A program made the position numbers and the translations under genes. The notes below the pieces were generated by a model that did no database searches, was not told where the DNA came from, and saw nothing but the letters and a program-made list of their open reading frames with translations. Below are positions 25,475-33,100 of a stretch of 39,202 bases of DNA, piece after piece. How positions within the stretch are numbered: the first letter of the stretch is position 1; every line of letters begins with the position of its first letter. This DNA comes from JBKHBT01 sp046542255 (lineage in GTDB: Bacteria > UBP14 > UBA6098 > JBKHBT01). The DNA is taken from positions 1 through 39,202 of the forward strand of contig JBKHBT010000023.1 in NCBI GenBank assembly GCA_046542255.1, written 5' to 3'.

Positions 25475-25503
25475 TTGACTTTCTCCTAAAGAATCTCTAT
25501 AAT
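25475..25503 (+). promoter_or_regulatory. Strong promoter with no adjacent gene
   Basis: TTGACT (25475-25480), 17-bp spacer, TATAAT (25498-25503). The next convincing start codon is at 26018, about 510 nt downstream, and the 283-bp repeat lies in between. It may give the propeller protein a long leader, may drive a lost gene, or may make a non-coding RNA. Confidence 0.6.
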
Positions 25504-25711
25504 TTTATATAGAAAATTAATATAGAAATTTTCACTCGGCCCTGTTGGTCGTTTTCTAGTTAAGATATTGACTTTATTGACAAGTGATTGGTCTTTCTCT
25601 TTAGCCGCTGAAGCGCACGGAACCAGAGAGAATGAAATAGAAATAAAAGATGGCCAGGAGAAGAAGTACATATTTATTATTCGATATCATGGTAAATCCT
25701 GCTCATCCTGC
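25504..25711. other. Intergenic region before the 283-bp repeat
   Basis: No credible gene. A 65-codon frame from 25568 ends in a CSSC motif, but those codons fall in an ATCCTG-type low-complexity run that continues into the repeat, and no ribosome site precedes it. Confidence 0.45.
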
Positions 25712-25994
25712 AAAATCCTGGTTAAAAAAAATATGAACCAGGATAAAAAAGGATGTAAAAGATAGCCAGGATAAAAAAAGATATTAGTGAATCCGGTGCC
25801 AGAGCGGAAAATAAAATCGAAGATTTTAGTTAGGAGCCGAGGGCAGCATTTTGCAGATTTTGTGCCTTCGACTACGCTCAGGCAACGGAGACCAAAAAGG
25901 CCCTCTAAATCTCCTCGAAAGGGAGACTTAAGCAGGCTTAGATTGTGAAAATAAGTATAGACAAGCTCAGCACAGTGCTTTGGGGGAATTTGAG
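25712..25994 (+). repeat. 283-bp perfect direct repeat, left copy
   Basis: This is identical base for base to 27572-27854, 1860 bp away. It starts with a perfect 9-bp hairpin ATCCTGGTT/AACCAGGAT (25715-25744), continues with GGATAAAAA-type low complexity, a small AAAATC-GAA-GATTTT hairpin and mosaic non-coding sequence. It ends 23 bp before the ATG of the propeller protein. Perfect identity in non-coding DNA implies recent duplication or gene conversion. Confidence 0.95.
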
Positions 25995-26017
25995 AGGCCC
26001 AAAAGAAAGGAACTAAA

Positions 26018-27334
26018 ATGAAAACAAAACTTATATTACTAATTTTATCACTGGCTTTTTTTGCAAGCATAGCCTATGCAGAAGACGATATACTGAATAT
26101 GGAAATCATTGATACATGGTATTCTCCTGAATCATATGCTACTATTGGTGAACCATATACCGCAATAGCTTGTAAAGACTCAATAATATATTTCGCCAAT
26201 GGAGAAAGAGTCTATATTCTGGAATCCTCGAATGGCTACATTTCGCTAATTGACTCGTTAAATAAAGATCATGTAAAATATGTTCAAGTATTCGATACTT
26301 TGCTATTTGTTTGCGAATATAATTATTCTACATTTGATCTTAATACTTTTATTTATGATATTTCAATCCCAGCAGAACCTGAGTCATTAGTAACTTTAGA
26401 GGATATTGCAACAGGTAAAGCATTCAATGTCGCTGATACTCTTATGATTTTAGGTCAGTTTTACAGCATTGCTGATTTGGATAGTATTTATGTATTGGGA
26501 CATCCAAGGATACGTACAGAATATTTCGATTTTGATTCGATGCGCGGCTTTGGTGTAGTAGGTGTTGGCGAATATCCCTATGTTGCCCCAATAATAAATA
26601 TCGAGAAATTGGTCAGTTATGATAGTGTATATACTCTACTAGATACTCAATTCATTGATATCGATTATGCTCTACCTAAAGGTCTAGTTGTCAGAGATAC
26701 CCTTGTCTTCATTCGCACAACCTTTCCTACTTACTACGGAATTGCAGTCTGCTCAATAAACAGATCGGCAACAAGGATTGAGCATCACAATAATTTTGAG
26801 ACTTATGGTCTAGTAAATAAGATGTTAGTAGTAAACGATAGTTTGCTCTATATCGAGAACTGGCGGAGCTTTACAATTTGCAAAATCACATCAACACCAG
26901 CTTTAGAAATCATTGCAAAATATCATCATGGTGATAATAGTCATGATTATTTAGATTTTTGTGTAGATGGTGAATATATTTATGCAATTGAAGGAGCAGG
27001 TGATTCAGTAGCTGTCCGCTCTTTCCGAGTTGACCTTGATTCTCTCCTTCAATGCAGCTATCTCAATTTGCCCGAGCAATTTGAATTCAAAACCTACCCG
27101 AATCCTTTCAATAGCCATTGCAATATTTCTTATTCGCTCAATCAGGATTATCTTATTGGTAATGAAACCTTAAAAATCCACGACATAAAAGGCAATCTCA
27201 TCGATGAATTCGATATACATGATAGAGCGGGTACTATAATTTGGGATGCTGGTGATTTACCATCGGGGGTTTATCTAATCAGGCTATCGGGTGGTGATGA
27301 GAATTATGTTGAGCGGGTTGTTTATATGAAGTGA
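26018..27334 (+). CDS. T9SS-exported propeller-like protein
   Basis: The 438-residue protein has a signal peptide (1-20, FASIAYA). The body has recurring blades of the type x-V-Y-I-L-E-S..., LLFVCEY...TFIYDIS.PAEPESL and YIYAIEGAGDSVAVRSF, like LVIVD-type beta-propeller repeats. Residues 359-438 (TYPNPFNSHCNISY, LKIHDIKGNLI, IIWDAGDLPSGVYLIRL, VERVVYMK) are a T9SS type A tail. The ATG follows AAAGGAAC. The gene is enclosed by identical 283-bp repeats, so recombination between them would delete it cleanly. The function is unknown; surface or periplasmic. Confidence 0.8.
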   Translation: MKTKLILLILSLAFFASIAYAEDDILNMEIIDTWYSPESYATIGEPYTAIACKDSIIYFANGERVYILESSNGYISLIDSLNKDHVKYVQVFDTLLFVCEYNYSTFDLNTFIYDISIPAEPESLVTLEDIATGKAFNVADTLMILGQFYSIADLDSIYVLGHPRIRTEYFDFDSMRGFGVVGVGEYPYVAPIINIEKLVSYDSVYTLLDTQFIDIDYALPKGLVVRDTLVFIRTTFPTYYGIAVCSINRSATRIEHHNNFETYGLVNKMLVVNDSLLYIENWRSFTICKITSTPALEIIAKYHHGDNSHDYLDFCVDGEYIYAIEGAGDSVAVRSFRVDLDSLLQCSYLNLPEQFEFKTYPNPFNSHCNISYSLNQDYLIGNETLKIHDIKGNLIDEFDIHDRAGTIIWDAGDLPSGVYLIRLSGGDENYVERVVYMK

Positions 27335-27344
27335 AGACCCCTCA

Positions 27345-27382
27345 GTCAGCTTCGCTGACAGCTCCCCTGAAACAGGGGAGCT
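27345..27382 (+). terminator. Two adjacent perfect hairpins after the propeller gene
   Basis: GTCAGC-TTC-GCTGAC (27345-27359) is followed directly by AGCTCCCCTG-AAA-CAGGGGAGCT (27360-27382), a 10-bp stem with a 3-nt loop. They start 11 bp after the stop codon. There is no T-tract, so they may be REP-type elements that stabilise or block the transcript end rather than an intrinsic terminator. Confidence 0.55.
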
Positions 27383-27423
27383 AATTAGCTACTACAGTTT
27401 GCTCTTTTGAAAGATAAATCGAC

Positions 27424-27470
27424 AAAAAGCCCCTCTAAATCTCCCTGAGAGCGAAACTTAAGCAGGTTTG
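27424..27470 (+). repeat. Degenerate fragment of the 283-bp repeat
   Basis: This matches 25894-25939 with several differences (shared CCCTCTAAATCTCC and ACTTAAGCAGG). It shows that the 283-bp unit is a mosaic of shorter dispersed elements. Confidence 0.55.
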
Positions 27471-27503
27471 GCTGAAGGATAACCAAATCCAGCCTCGTTC
27501 CAA

Positions 27504-27547
27504 CGCTCCGCGTGGAGCGAAGCCTTAATATGCAACGCTCTGCGTTG
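27504..27547 (+). repeat. Pair of REP-like hairpins
   Basis: CGCTCC-GCGT-GGAGCG (27504-27519) and CAACGC-TCT-GCGTTG (27533-27547) are perfect small palindromes. Motifs around GCTCCGCGTGG and CGCTCTGCG recur in intergenic DNA of many unrelated bacteria. The 27-bp repeats beside vapBC share the ACGCTCC theme. Confidence 0.55.
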
Positions 27548-27571
27548 ATTCAACCATTCCTAAAAGCCTCA

Positions 27572-27854
27572 AAAATCCTGGTTAAAAAAAATATGAACCA
27601 GGATAAAAAAGGATGTAAAAGATAGCCAGGATAAAAAAAGATATTAGTGAATCCGGTGCCAGAGCGGAAAATAAAATCGAAGATTTTAGTTAGGAGCCGA
27701 GGGCAGCATTTTGCAGATTTTGTGCCTTCGACTACGCTCAGGCAACGGAGACCAAAAAGGCCCTCTAAATCTCCTCGAAAGGGAGACTTAAGCAGGCTTA
27801 GATTGTGAAAATAAGTATAGACAAGCTCAGCACAGTGCTTTGGGGGAATTTGAG
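27572..27854 (+). repeat. 283-bp perfect direct repeat, right copy
   Basis: Identical to 25712-25994. It ends 33 bp from the stop codon of the minus-strand methyltransferase gene (27887). The remaining gap 27855-27886 has no visible feature. Confidence 0.95.
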
Positions 27855-27886
27855 GATGCTAAAAATCAACAAAAACTACCCTTACT

Positions 27887-28915
27887 CTACCTAACAAACT
27901 CAACGATATTGAACCAACCAGCCGAATCGGTGAAAATATTCTCGATATGTAAATCGGATATTTCAGCGAACTGCTCGATATGTGATTTTGTGAATTTATG
28001 AGAATTCTCTGTCTGGATACTGTCTCCCTTGTGAAAACTAAGATTTTCGGCAAAATATGGACTTCTGACAATATTGTAGCGATTGGCTCTTAGATGCATT
28101 TCAATTCTCATCTTTTCTGGATTGTATAATGCATCATGATCGAACCAGGCAGGCTGGAAATCAGAATCGATCATTCCATTTATCACATTAAGGATATTTT
28201 TATTGAATTTTTCTGTGACACCGGCATCGTCATTATATGCCTTTTCCAAAATAGCTCTGTCTTTTACCATATCGAGGCCCAATATGAACCTATCGCCTTT
28301 TTTCATAATTTGGGAAATATTTATAATAAATTCCTTGCCAGCATCGCGGCTTAAATTGCCCAGTGTGCTACCAAAGAAGCATAAAAGCCTTCTATCGCCT
28401 TCAGGAATATCACCGAGATGGTGAAGGAAATCGGCAACCTGTCCATGAATTTCGATAGCAGGATATTTCCTGACCAGAATTCTGGATGATTTTTTGATAG
28501 CAGCATCGCTAAAATCGACAGGAATATATAAAACTTTCTCATGCAGCCGTGCTTCTATAGAATCCAGAAGTATCGATATTTTTGAACAATCGCCGCTTCC
28601 CAGCTCTATTATATCCAATTTTCGGGCTTCGATACCTTTCCAAATTGGAGAATCAGACTTCATAACTCGTGGGAGAGCTTTTTTCATGATCGATTTTTCC
28701 GTCTTTGTCGGATAATATTCATTCTGGCTGGTGATTTTTTCAAATAATGATGAGCCATAGTCATCGTAGAAATATTTGCTCGGTAGAGATGGCAAATCTG
28801 AGTTCAATCCTTCGACAATCTCAGAAATAATATTCTCCCTATCGATTTTGGGGAGATGATTGGTTAGTCTGATATCGGCTTTTTGTTTATTCTCCGATCT
28901 TTTTATGGATGGCAT
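27887..28915 (-). CDS. eanA: L-histidine N-alpha-methyltransferase (EgtD/EanA type)
   Basis: The 342-residue protein is the usual length for the family. KYFYDDYGSSLFEKIT (47-62) is the family signature. The SAM-binding loop is IIELGSGDCSK (102-112), then VDFS (133-136), FFGSTLGN (180-187), and IEMHLRA in the histidine-binding C-terminal domain. It should convert histidine to hercynine (trimethyl-histidine) with three SAM. It is the last gene of a three-gene operon, 3 bp after a multidomain rhodanese. That pairing matches anaerobic ergothioneine synthesis as known in Chlorobium (EanA, then EanB), rather than the oxygen-dependent EgtB route, none of whose partners is here. The gene symbol is an inference from context; EgtD is the general name. 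Confidence 0.85.
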   Translation of the reverse strand: MPSIKRSENKQKADIRLTNHLPKIDRENIISEIVEGLNSDLPSLPSKYFYDDYGSSLFEKITSQNEYYPTKTEKSIMKKALPRVMKSDSPIWKGIEARKLDIIELGSGDCSKISILLDSIEARLHEKVLYIPVDFSDAAIKKSSRILVRKYPAIEIHGQVADFLHHLGDIPEGDRRLLCFFGSTLGNLSRDAGKEFIINISQIMKKGDRFILGLDMVKDRAILEKAYNDDAGVTEKFNKNILNVINGMIDSDFQPAWFDHDALYNPEKMRIEMHLRANRYNIVRSPYFAENLSFHKGDSIQTENSHKFTKSHIEQFAEISDLHIENIFTDSAGWFNIVEFVR

Positions 28916-28918
28916 GAT

Positions 28919-30196
28919 TTATTCTGGAATACCGGTTTCTATTTGATTGCTTGGCTCATTGCTCCATTCCATCCACCCGCCATCGAAAACAGCGATATCA
29001 TTCCAACCGAGAAGATATGCATTGAAAAAGGCCTCAGATGCGCGCCATCCTGTTCCGCAATAAAACGCTATCCTCTTATCGGGAGTGATTCTTTTTTCGA
29101 GCCAATCTTTCTCGATTTCACCATATTCCCTTGTAGTATGGTCGGGATTTCGAAAATTTTCCATATGATATGCATCGCTTCCACAATTGCCGAAAATCGC
29201 GCCGGGTATTCTGCCTTTTATGTCGATATAGTTATATCCGGAGACTTCTCCGATAAATTCTTTCCAGCTTCTGATGCTTACAAGCTCCCCCTTCGGTGAT
29301 TTCAGAAGCACTTTTGCTTCTTCCATATCCACCATAATATTAGGCTTCATCGGGATTTTCATTCCAAAGCCGGGAACGGGAATTGGGTCATTCTTTTGCC
29401 TGGAAAGTGGATATCCTTCACTTTCCCATGCCATAAGGCCACCATTTATTATTCGTATATCTCTGACACCGGCATACATCATGATAATTGCATTACGTAT
29501 CGCGCCGATGTGTCCAGCACTGGAGCCGGGAAATGGATCGGAATTATCAGGATTTGAATATCTTCCATATAGAATAACTGTTGTATCATATGTAATTCCA
29601 TGTGCTTCAAGGGTTTCTTTTATCTCTTCGGGAGTTCTACGATTCCACATTTCAGGCTCTTCGAGAGCGAGAGTATCCAGGGCTATTGCGCCGGGAATGT
29701 GGCCAAGTTCATAATCATCAGGATTGCGATAATGAGAATGACAGATGACAAATCTATCATTCTTATACTCTTGTGGCCTCTCTGTGGCAAGAAGTGATTT
29801 TACCCATAAAGGCGGTACAAGGCTCTGAAATCTCTGCATCCTTTCCATCGGAAAACTCTTATCATCTGACCATTCTTCGATAAATGCATCATAAATCTCG
29901 ATATCTTCGAAACCGGATTCCGCCAATTTCTCGGCCACTTTTCTCGATTCGCCTTCATTGTAGCCATAAACGATTAAGCTATTATCAATATCGATTTCCT
30001 TAGAATCGAGGACATCTTTCCAATATGACTTATCGGCCCATTTATATGGCAAACTCCTTGCGCCTTTGATATGGCCGCCGCGGGCTTCTCCAGCCAATTT
30101 CCAGCCATTATAGGCATTTATGTCTCTTGCATCGATAATAGTTACATTATTATTATGGATTTTTTCATTTAATTTTTGTGTGCCTATTTTTTCCAT
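28919..30196 (-). CDS. eanB: Triple-rhodanese sulfurtransferase, EanB-like
   Basis: The 425-residue protein has three rhodanese domains: ~5-112, ~128-262 and ~285-413. Only the third keeps the catalytic cysteine, in FY-C380-GTGWRASEAF; the first two have glycine or tyrosine there (VYGYNEGES, ILYGRYSNP). In Chlorobium EanB, as I recall it, Cys412 carries a persulfide and Tyr353 and Tyr411 assist sulfur transfer to the inactive C-H bond of hercynine. Here Y379 directly precedes C380, and Y321 lies 59 residues before it, the same spacing. This makes direct hercynine sulfuration without oxygen likely. It lies between the methyltransferase (3-bp gap) and the flavoprotein (6-bp gap). A generic thiosulfate sulfurtransferase is the alternative. 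Confidence 0.8.
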   Translation of the reverse strand: MEKIGTQKLNEKIHNNNVTIIDARDINAYNGWKLAGEARGGHIKGARSLPYKWADKSYWKDVLDSKEIDIDNSLIVYGYNEGESRKVAEKLAESGFEDIEIYDAFIEEWSDDKSFPMERMQRFQSLVPPLWVKSLLATERPQEYKNDRFVICHSHYRNPDDYELGHIPGAIALDTLALEEPEMWNRRTPEEIKETLEAHGITYDTTVILYGRYSNPDNSDPFPGSSAGHIGAIRNAIIMMYAGVRDIRIINGGLMAWESEGYPLSRQKNDPIPVPGFGMKIPMKPNIMVDMEEAKVLLKSPKGELVSIRSWKEFIGEVSGYNYIDIKGRIPGAIFGNCGSDAYHMENFRNPDHTTREYGEIEKDWLEKRITPDKRIAFYCGTGWRASEAFFNAYLLGWNDIAVFDGGWMEWSNEPSNQIETGIPE

Positions 30197-30202
30197 TATT
30201 TC

Positions 30203-30949
30203 CTATCTGTATTCGGGATTTGGATGATCGAAATTGCACCCAGCATCCCATAATTTTCTTTGATTGCCATGCGCTGGAATTCCGTCATTATCTTTGAGCA
30301 TTCTCGCAAAATGCATCAGATTCCAGGTCATAAATGTGGTATTTCTTTGTGTGAAATCATTTTCTGGCCCGCCAGAGCCTTCATCGAGATACGATGGGCC
30401 TGGGCCTGCTTCGCCCAGCCATGCAGCATCGGCCTGCGGAGGAATTACAAAGCCGAGATGCTGAAGCGAATATAGAATATTCATCGCACAATGTTTTGCT
30501 CCATCTTCATTTCCCGTAATAATACATCCGCCTGTTCGGCCATAATAGTCGTATTGGCCGTCATCATTAAGATTGCCAGATGTCGAATATAGCCTTTCTA
30601 TAATTTTGCTGCATACGGATGATTTATCTCCAAGCCAGATAGGTGTGCCAATTATTAGAATATTGGCATCCATGACTCTTTTATAAATCTCTGGCCAGTC
30701 GTCCTTTTTCCAACCGTATTCTGTCATATCGGGATACACGCCATTTGCAATTTCATAATCGATAGCCCTGATCACTTCGACATCGATATTGTTTTTCTCC
30801 ATTATGGCCCTGGATACATCTATCAGGCCTCTTGTATGGGATTGTCTGGGCGACTTTTTGAGTGTGCAGTTTATAACAACAGCTTTCAGGTCGGAAAAAT
30901 CCCACCTACTTTCTTCACAAAGCTCAATTTGCTTCTTGCTAAGTTTCAC
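30203..30949 (-). CDS. Flavodoxin-like/NADPH-dependent FMN reductase family protein
   Basis: The 248-residue protein has the flavodoxin-like fold: phosphate-binding loop NCTLKKSPRQSHTRGL (27-42), flavin loop GTPIWLGDKSSVCSKIIERLY (from ~103), then GGCIITGNEDGAKHC and a long C-terminal extension (AAWLGEAGPGPSYLDEG, HPNPEYR). The start is a GTG at 30949 with AAAGGAA just upstream. It is the first gene of the operon with the EanB-like and EanA-like genes, 6 bp apart. It may reduce polysulfide or regenerate the sulfurtransferase persulfide, or act on the product. No such partner is part of the characterised Chlorobium pathway as I know it. Confidence 0.78.
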   Translation of the reverse strand: MKLSKKQIELCEESRWDFSDLKAVVINCTLKKSPRQSHTRGLIDVSRAIMEKNNIDVEVIRAIDYEIANGVYPDMTEYGWKKDDWPEIYKRVMDANILIIGTPIWLGDKSSVCSKIIERLYSTSGNLNDDGQYDYYGRTGGCIITGNEDGAKHCAMNILYSLQHLGFVIPPQADAAWLGEAGPGPSYLDEGSGGPENDFTQRNTTFMTWNLMHFARMLKDNDGIPAHGNQRKLWDAGCNFDHPNPEYR

Positions 30950-31019
30950 AGCTTCCTTTCCGAATAATTTTAATTCGCTTCTTACATGTAAATAAATAGA
31001 AATAAGGAGATTTAAGCAA

Positions 31020-31033
31020 ATACAAATTTGTAT
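31020..31033. promoter_or_regulatory. Perfect 14-bp palindrome upstream of the ean-type operon
   Basis: ATACAAATTTGTAT is fully self-complementary and lies about 70 bp before the GTG at 30949. It is a candidate operator. No strong promoter is visible next to it; TTTACA with a 17-bp gap and AATTAT closer to the gene is the best weak match. Confidence 0.35.
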
Positions 31034-31074
31034 CCTGCAAAATAATTACGCTAATCTATTTTTATTTTGTTGTA

Positions 31075-31188
31075 CCAGACAATGCGCTGTTCCGCATTGT
31101 CATACTTTTCAGGCTAAAACATCAGTAAAGCCTTTTGGGTATATATATTAAATATTATATATATGTTGTATATATGGCTTTAAAAGAG
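31075..31188 (+). repeat. Intergenic structured repeat, copy 4, overlapping a gene end
   Basis: Almost identical to copy 1 (16024-16139): one substitution and a 2-bp deletion in the AT loop. Its last bases, TTAAAAGAG, read on the minus strand as CTC TTT TAA. They supply the last two codons and the stop of the 595-residue protein. Confidence 0.9.
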
Positions 31189-32967
31189 ACGAAAATGATA
31201 AAGGCTATACTGATCAGCAGAATAAATATTATCATCCATAACAGCAATTCTTGTCCCAAGGCCAGAATTCGGATATGATGTAATTATCTCTGGAGATGAT
31301 TTTTTGTCTTTACTAATTAAGACTGCAGCTTTATCATCAGCGATAGCAATGTAATGGCTGGTTGTGAAAGCTATATCAGATGCGCCTTTTAGCTGGAGTT
31401 GCCATTTCTTTTCTGGCAAAGAAGGCTCTGATAAATCATAGGCAATAAGGCCTTCTCTCCCATCTGCAATCAAAAGCTCATTGCCTTCGAATACCAGACC
31501 TCTTGGATTATCCATTTCGATTTCAGCAATTTTTTTTACAGTATCATCGACTGAAAATACCCAAACACCATGCATATCGATTGAAACTGCTGCAAGTTTA
31601 CCAGTAAATGCAAATTCTCGTGCAATGCCCGGGATTTCGTACTCAGCCTTTTCCTTGGCACCGATAAAATCATCTCCCATACGGTAGTAGAAATTAATCT
31701 TTCTGTCTATCATATCAAAAAAAGCAAAAAAGTAGCGATTGCCTCCTGCCGAAAATGCTCTCTGTGTTTCTATTGTATGAAGATGCTTTAACCCTTTTAT
31801 GCTGTCTTGTTTGTAGGCTATCAAACCTATTCCTTCGACGGCTACTATGATATTATTTCCGGCAATAGCTATATCTCGGCAAAAGCCATTGGTCTTAATT
31901 TGGTATTTCTCTTTTTCAGGTTGTTCTTGTTCGAAAATTCCTATTCCTTTTTTTCCGAGAGCGATATATGCTCTTTCATTGAAAGCCTCTGCATCGATAA
32001 CAGAAATATTCGGCCTGAAACTTGCTTTTTCTTCAATTCGAGAATTTTCATCTATTTGGTAGAAATCCATTCCTTGCCAACCATTGAGCAAGAAAATATT
32101 CTCATAATCGGTAACAATTCTTTGACTCAGCGACCAATTTTCATAACTCCAAAGTACTCGCTCTTTTGGAAGTTCCGCTAAATCCCATGAAACAAAGCCC
32201 TTGTCCATAATAGATGCATACAAAACAGAATCTTGATATGCAAGGCTGCTATAGAATTCATCTCTTTGGCCGAATTCTCCAAGATGAATCAGGCTGTCAC
32301 CTTCACATTTAGTAACCGAAATCGGCTTTTCGAAAGTAGTGATAAAAAGGAAACCATCATCAAAATATAGATTCTCGGCCGGATAAATACTTTTGATATT
32401 TGTCCCTTTTCGATTTTGCAGATTCAACTTATAAATACTATCTGTGCCATTTGCAATAAAACAGTAGTTCTCCGATAATGCAATCGAAGTCAGAGGCTTT
32501 GGAAAGCAAATGCTGTCCATCGAAGCTATATTTGTTTTATCGAAAAAATAGACACACCTTTGTGACATTATAGCAATTTTATCGTAATTTATATCAAAAT
32601 TAAAGACTTCATTATCTAAGATAATGGTATCGGGGAAAAATATGCTATTTCTTTTTTTTTCTATAAAGTATAGATAACCCGATCTTGCTAATACAAGAAT
32701 ATTGCTATTGTCTTTTCTAGCAGATATTATATCACCAAACAAGAATGAACCATGAAAATTTTGGTAATTTTTTTCACTGTTAAAATGGACACTTCTTATA
32801 CCTGTTTTATACACTGCCACGCCATCATTTGATGAAATGGGTATAAAATCAGTAATATATGACCAATATTTACTACCTAATAATTCAATCTTTTGGCTAT
32901 CTATTCCATAAATAGCATAAAATGAGCATAAAACAAAAACAAATAATATAATTAATTTTTTACACAT
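31180..32967 (-). CDS. Exported beta-propeller-like protein, 3' end formed by a repeat
   Basis: The 595-residue protein has a signal peptide (1-20). The body consists of LVIVD-type blades, for example VYFFDKTNIASMDSIC, GWQGMDFYQIDE, YIALGKKGIGIFEQEQPE, VSIDMHGVWVFSVDD and LIADGREGLIAYDLSEPS. It resembles the propeller part of the 438-residue protein at 26018 but has no T9SS tail. Its last codons and stop lie in intergenic repeat copy 4, so the C-terminus may have been cut by repeat insertion. The ATG follows AAGGAGA. Its upstream region is shared with the divergent giant gene at 33101. The function is unknown. Confidence 0.75.
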   Translation of the reverse strand: MCKKLIILFVFVLCSFYAIYGIDSQKIELLGSKYWSYITDFIPISSNDGVAVYKTGIRSVHFNSEKNYQNFHGSFLFGDIISARKDNSNILVLARSGYLYFIEKKRNSIFFPDTIILDNEVFNFDINYDKIAIMSQRCVYFFDKTNIASMDSICFPKPLTSIALSENYCFIANGTDSIYKLNLQNRKGTNIKSIYPAENLYFDDGFLFITTFEKPISVTKCEGDSLIHLGEFGQRDEFYSSLAYQDSVLYASIMDKGFVSWDLAELPKERVLWSYENWSLSQRIVTDYENIFLLNGWQGMDFYQIDENSRIEEKASFRPNISVIDAEAFNERAYIALGKKGIGIFEQEQPEKEKYQIKTNGFCRDIAIAGNNIIVAVEGIGLIAYKQDSIKGLKHLHTIETQRAFSAGGNRYFFAFFDMIDRKINFYYRMGDDFIGAKEKAEYEIPGIAREFAFTGKLAAVSIDMHGVWVFSVDDTVKKIAEIEMDNPRGLVFEGNELLIADGREGLIAYDLSEPSLPEKKWQLQLKGASDIAFTTSHYIAIADDKAAVLISKDKKSSPEIITSYPNSGLGTRIAVMDDNIYSADQYSLYHFRLF

Positions 32968-33039
32968 CTCTTCTCCTTAAGTGGAAGTTAAAATTTCTTT
33001 TTCTCATTGTAATTTAATCATTTATAAGCAAAAAATAAA

Positions 33040-33068
33040 TTGAAATCTTGTGATTTATTGATTATAAT
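33040..33068 (+). promoter_or_regulatory. Promoter of the 1900-residue T9SS protein
   Basis: TTGAAA (33040-33045), 17-bp spacer, TATAAT (33063-33068). Transcription should start near 33075. The ribosome site AAGGAG (33090-33095) leads into the ATG at 33101, which rules out the TTG at 33074 as the start. Confidence 0.75.
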
Positions 33069-33100
33069 ATATATTGGAAAATAATAAAAAAGGAGCAATA

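Noticed and set aside
25568..25765. 65-codon frame with a CSSC motif, looking like a thioredoxin-type fragment behind a strong promoter
   Set aside because: The Cys codons come from an ATCCTG-type low-complexity run that continues into the 283-bp repeat; there is no ribosome site and the frame begins at a TTG without context.
27345..27382. Riboswitch or attenuator in the hairpin pair
   Set aside because: The hairpins lie after a stop codon with no following plus-strand gene to control.
25712..27854. Insertion sequence or composite transposon bounded by the 283-bp repeats
   Set aside because: No transposase, no terminal inverted repeats and no target-site duplication are visible; the enclosed gene is an exported protein.
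33074..33100. Upstream TTG as the start of the giant T9SS protein
   Set aside because: It falls at the predicted transcript start and would put a charged stretch before the signal peptide; ATG 33101 has AAGGAG at ideal distance.
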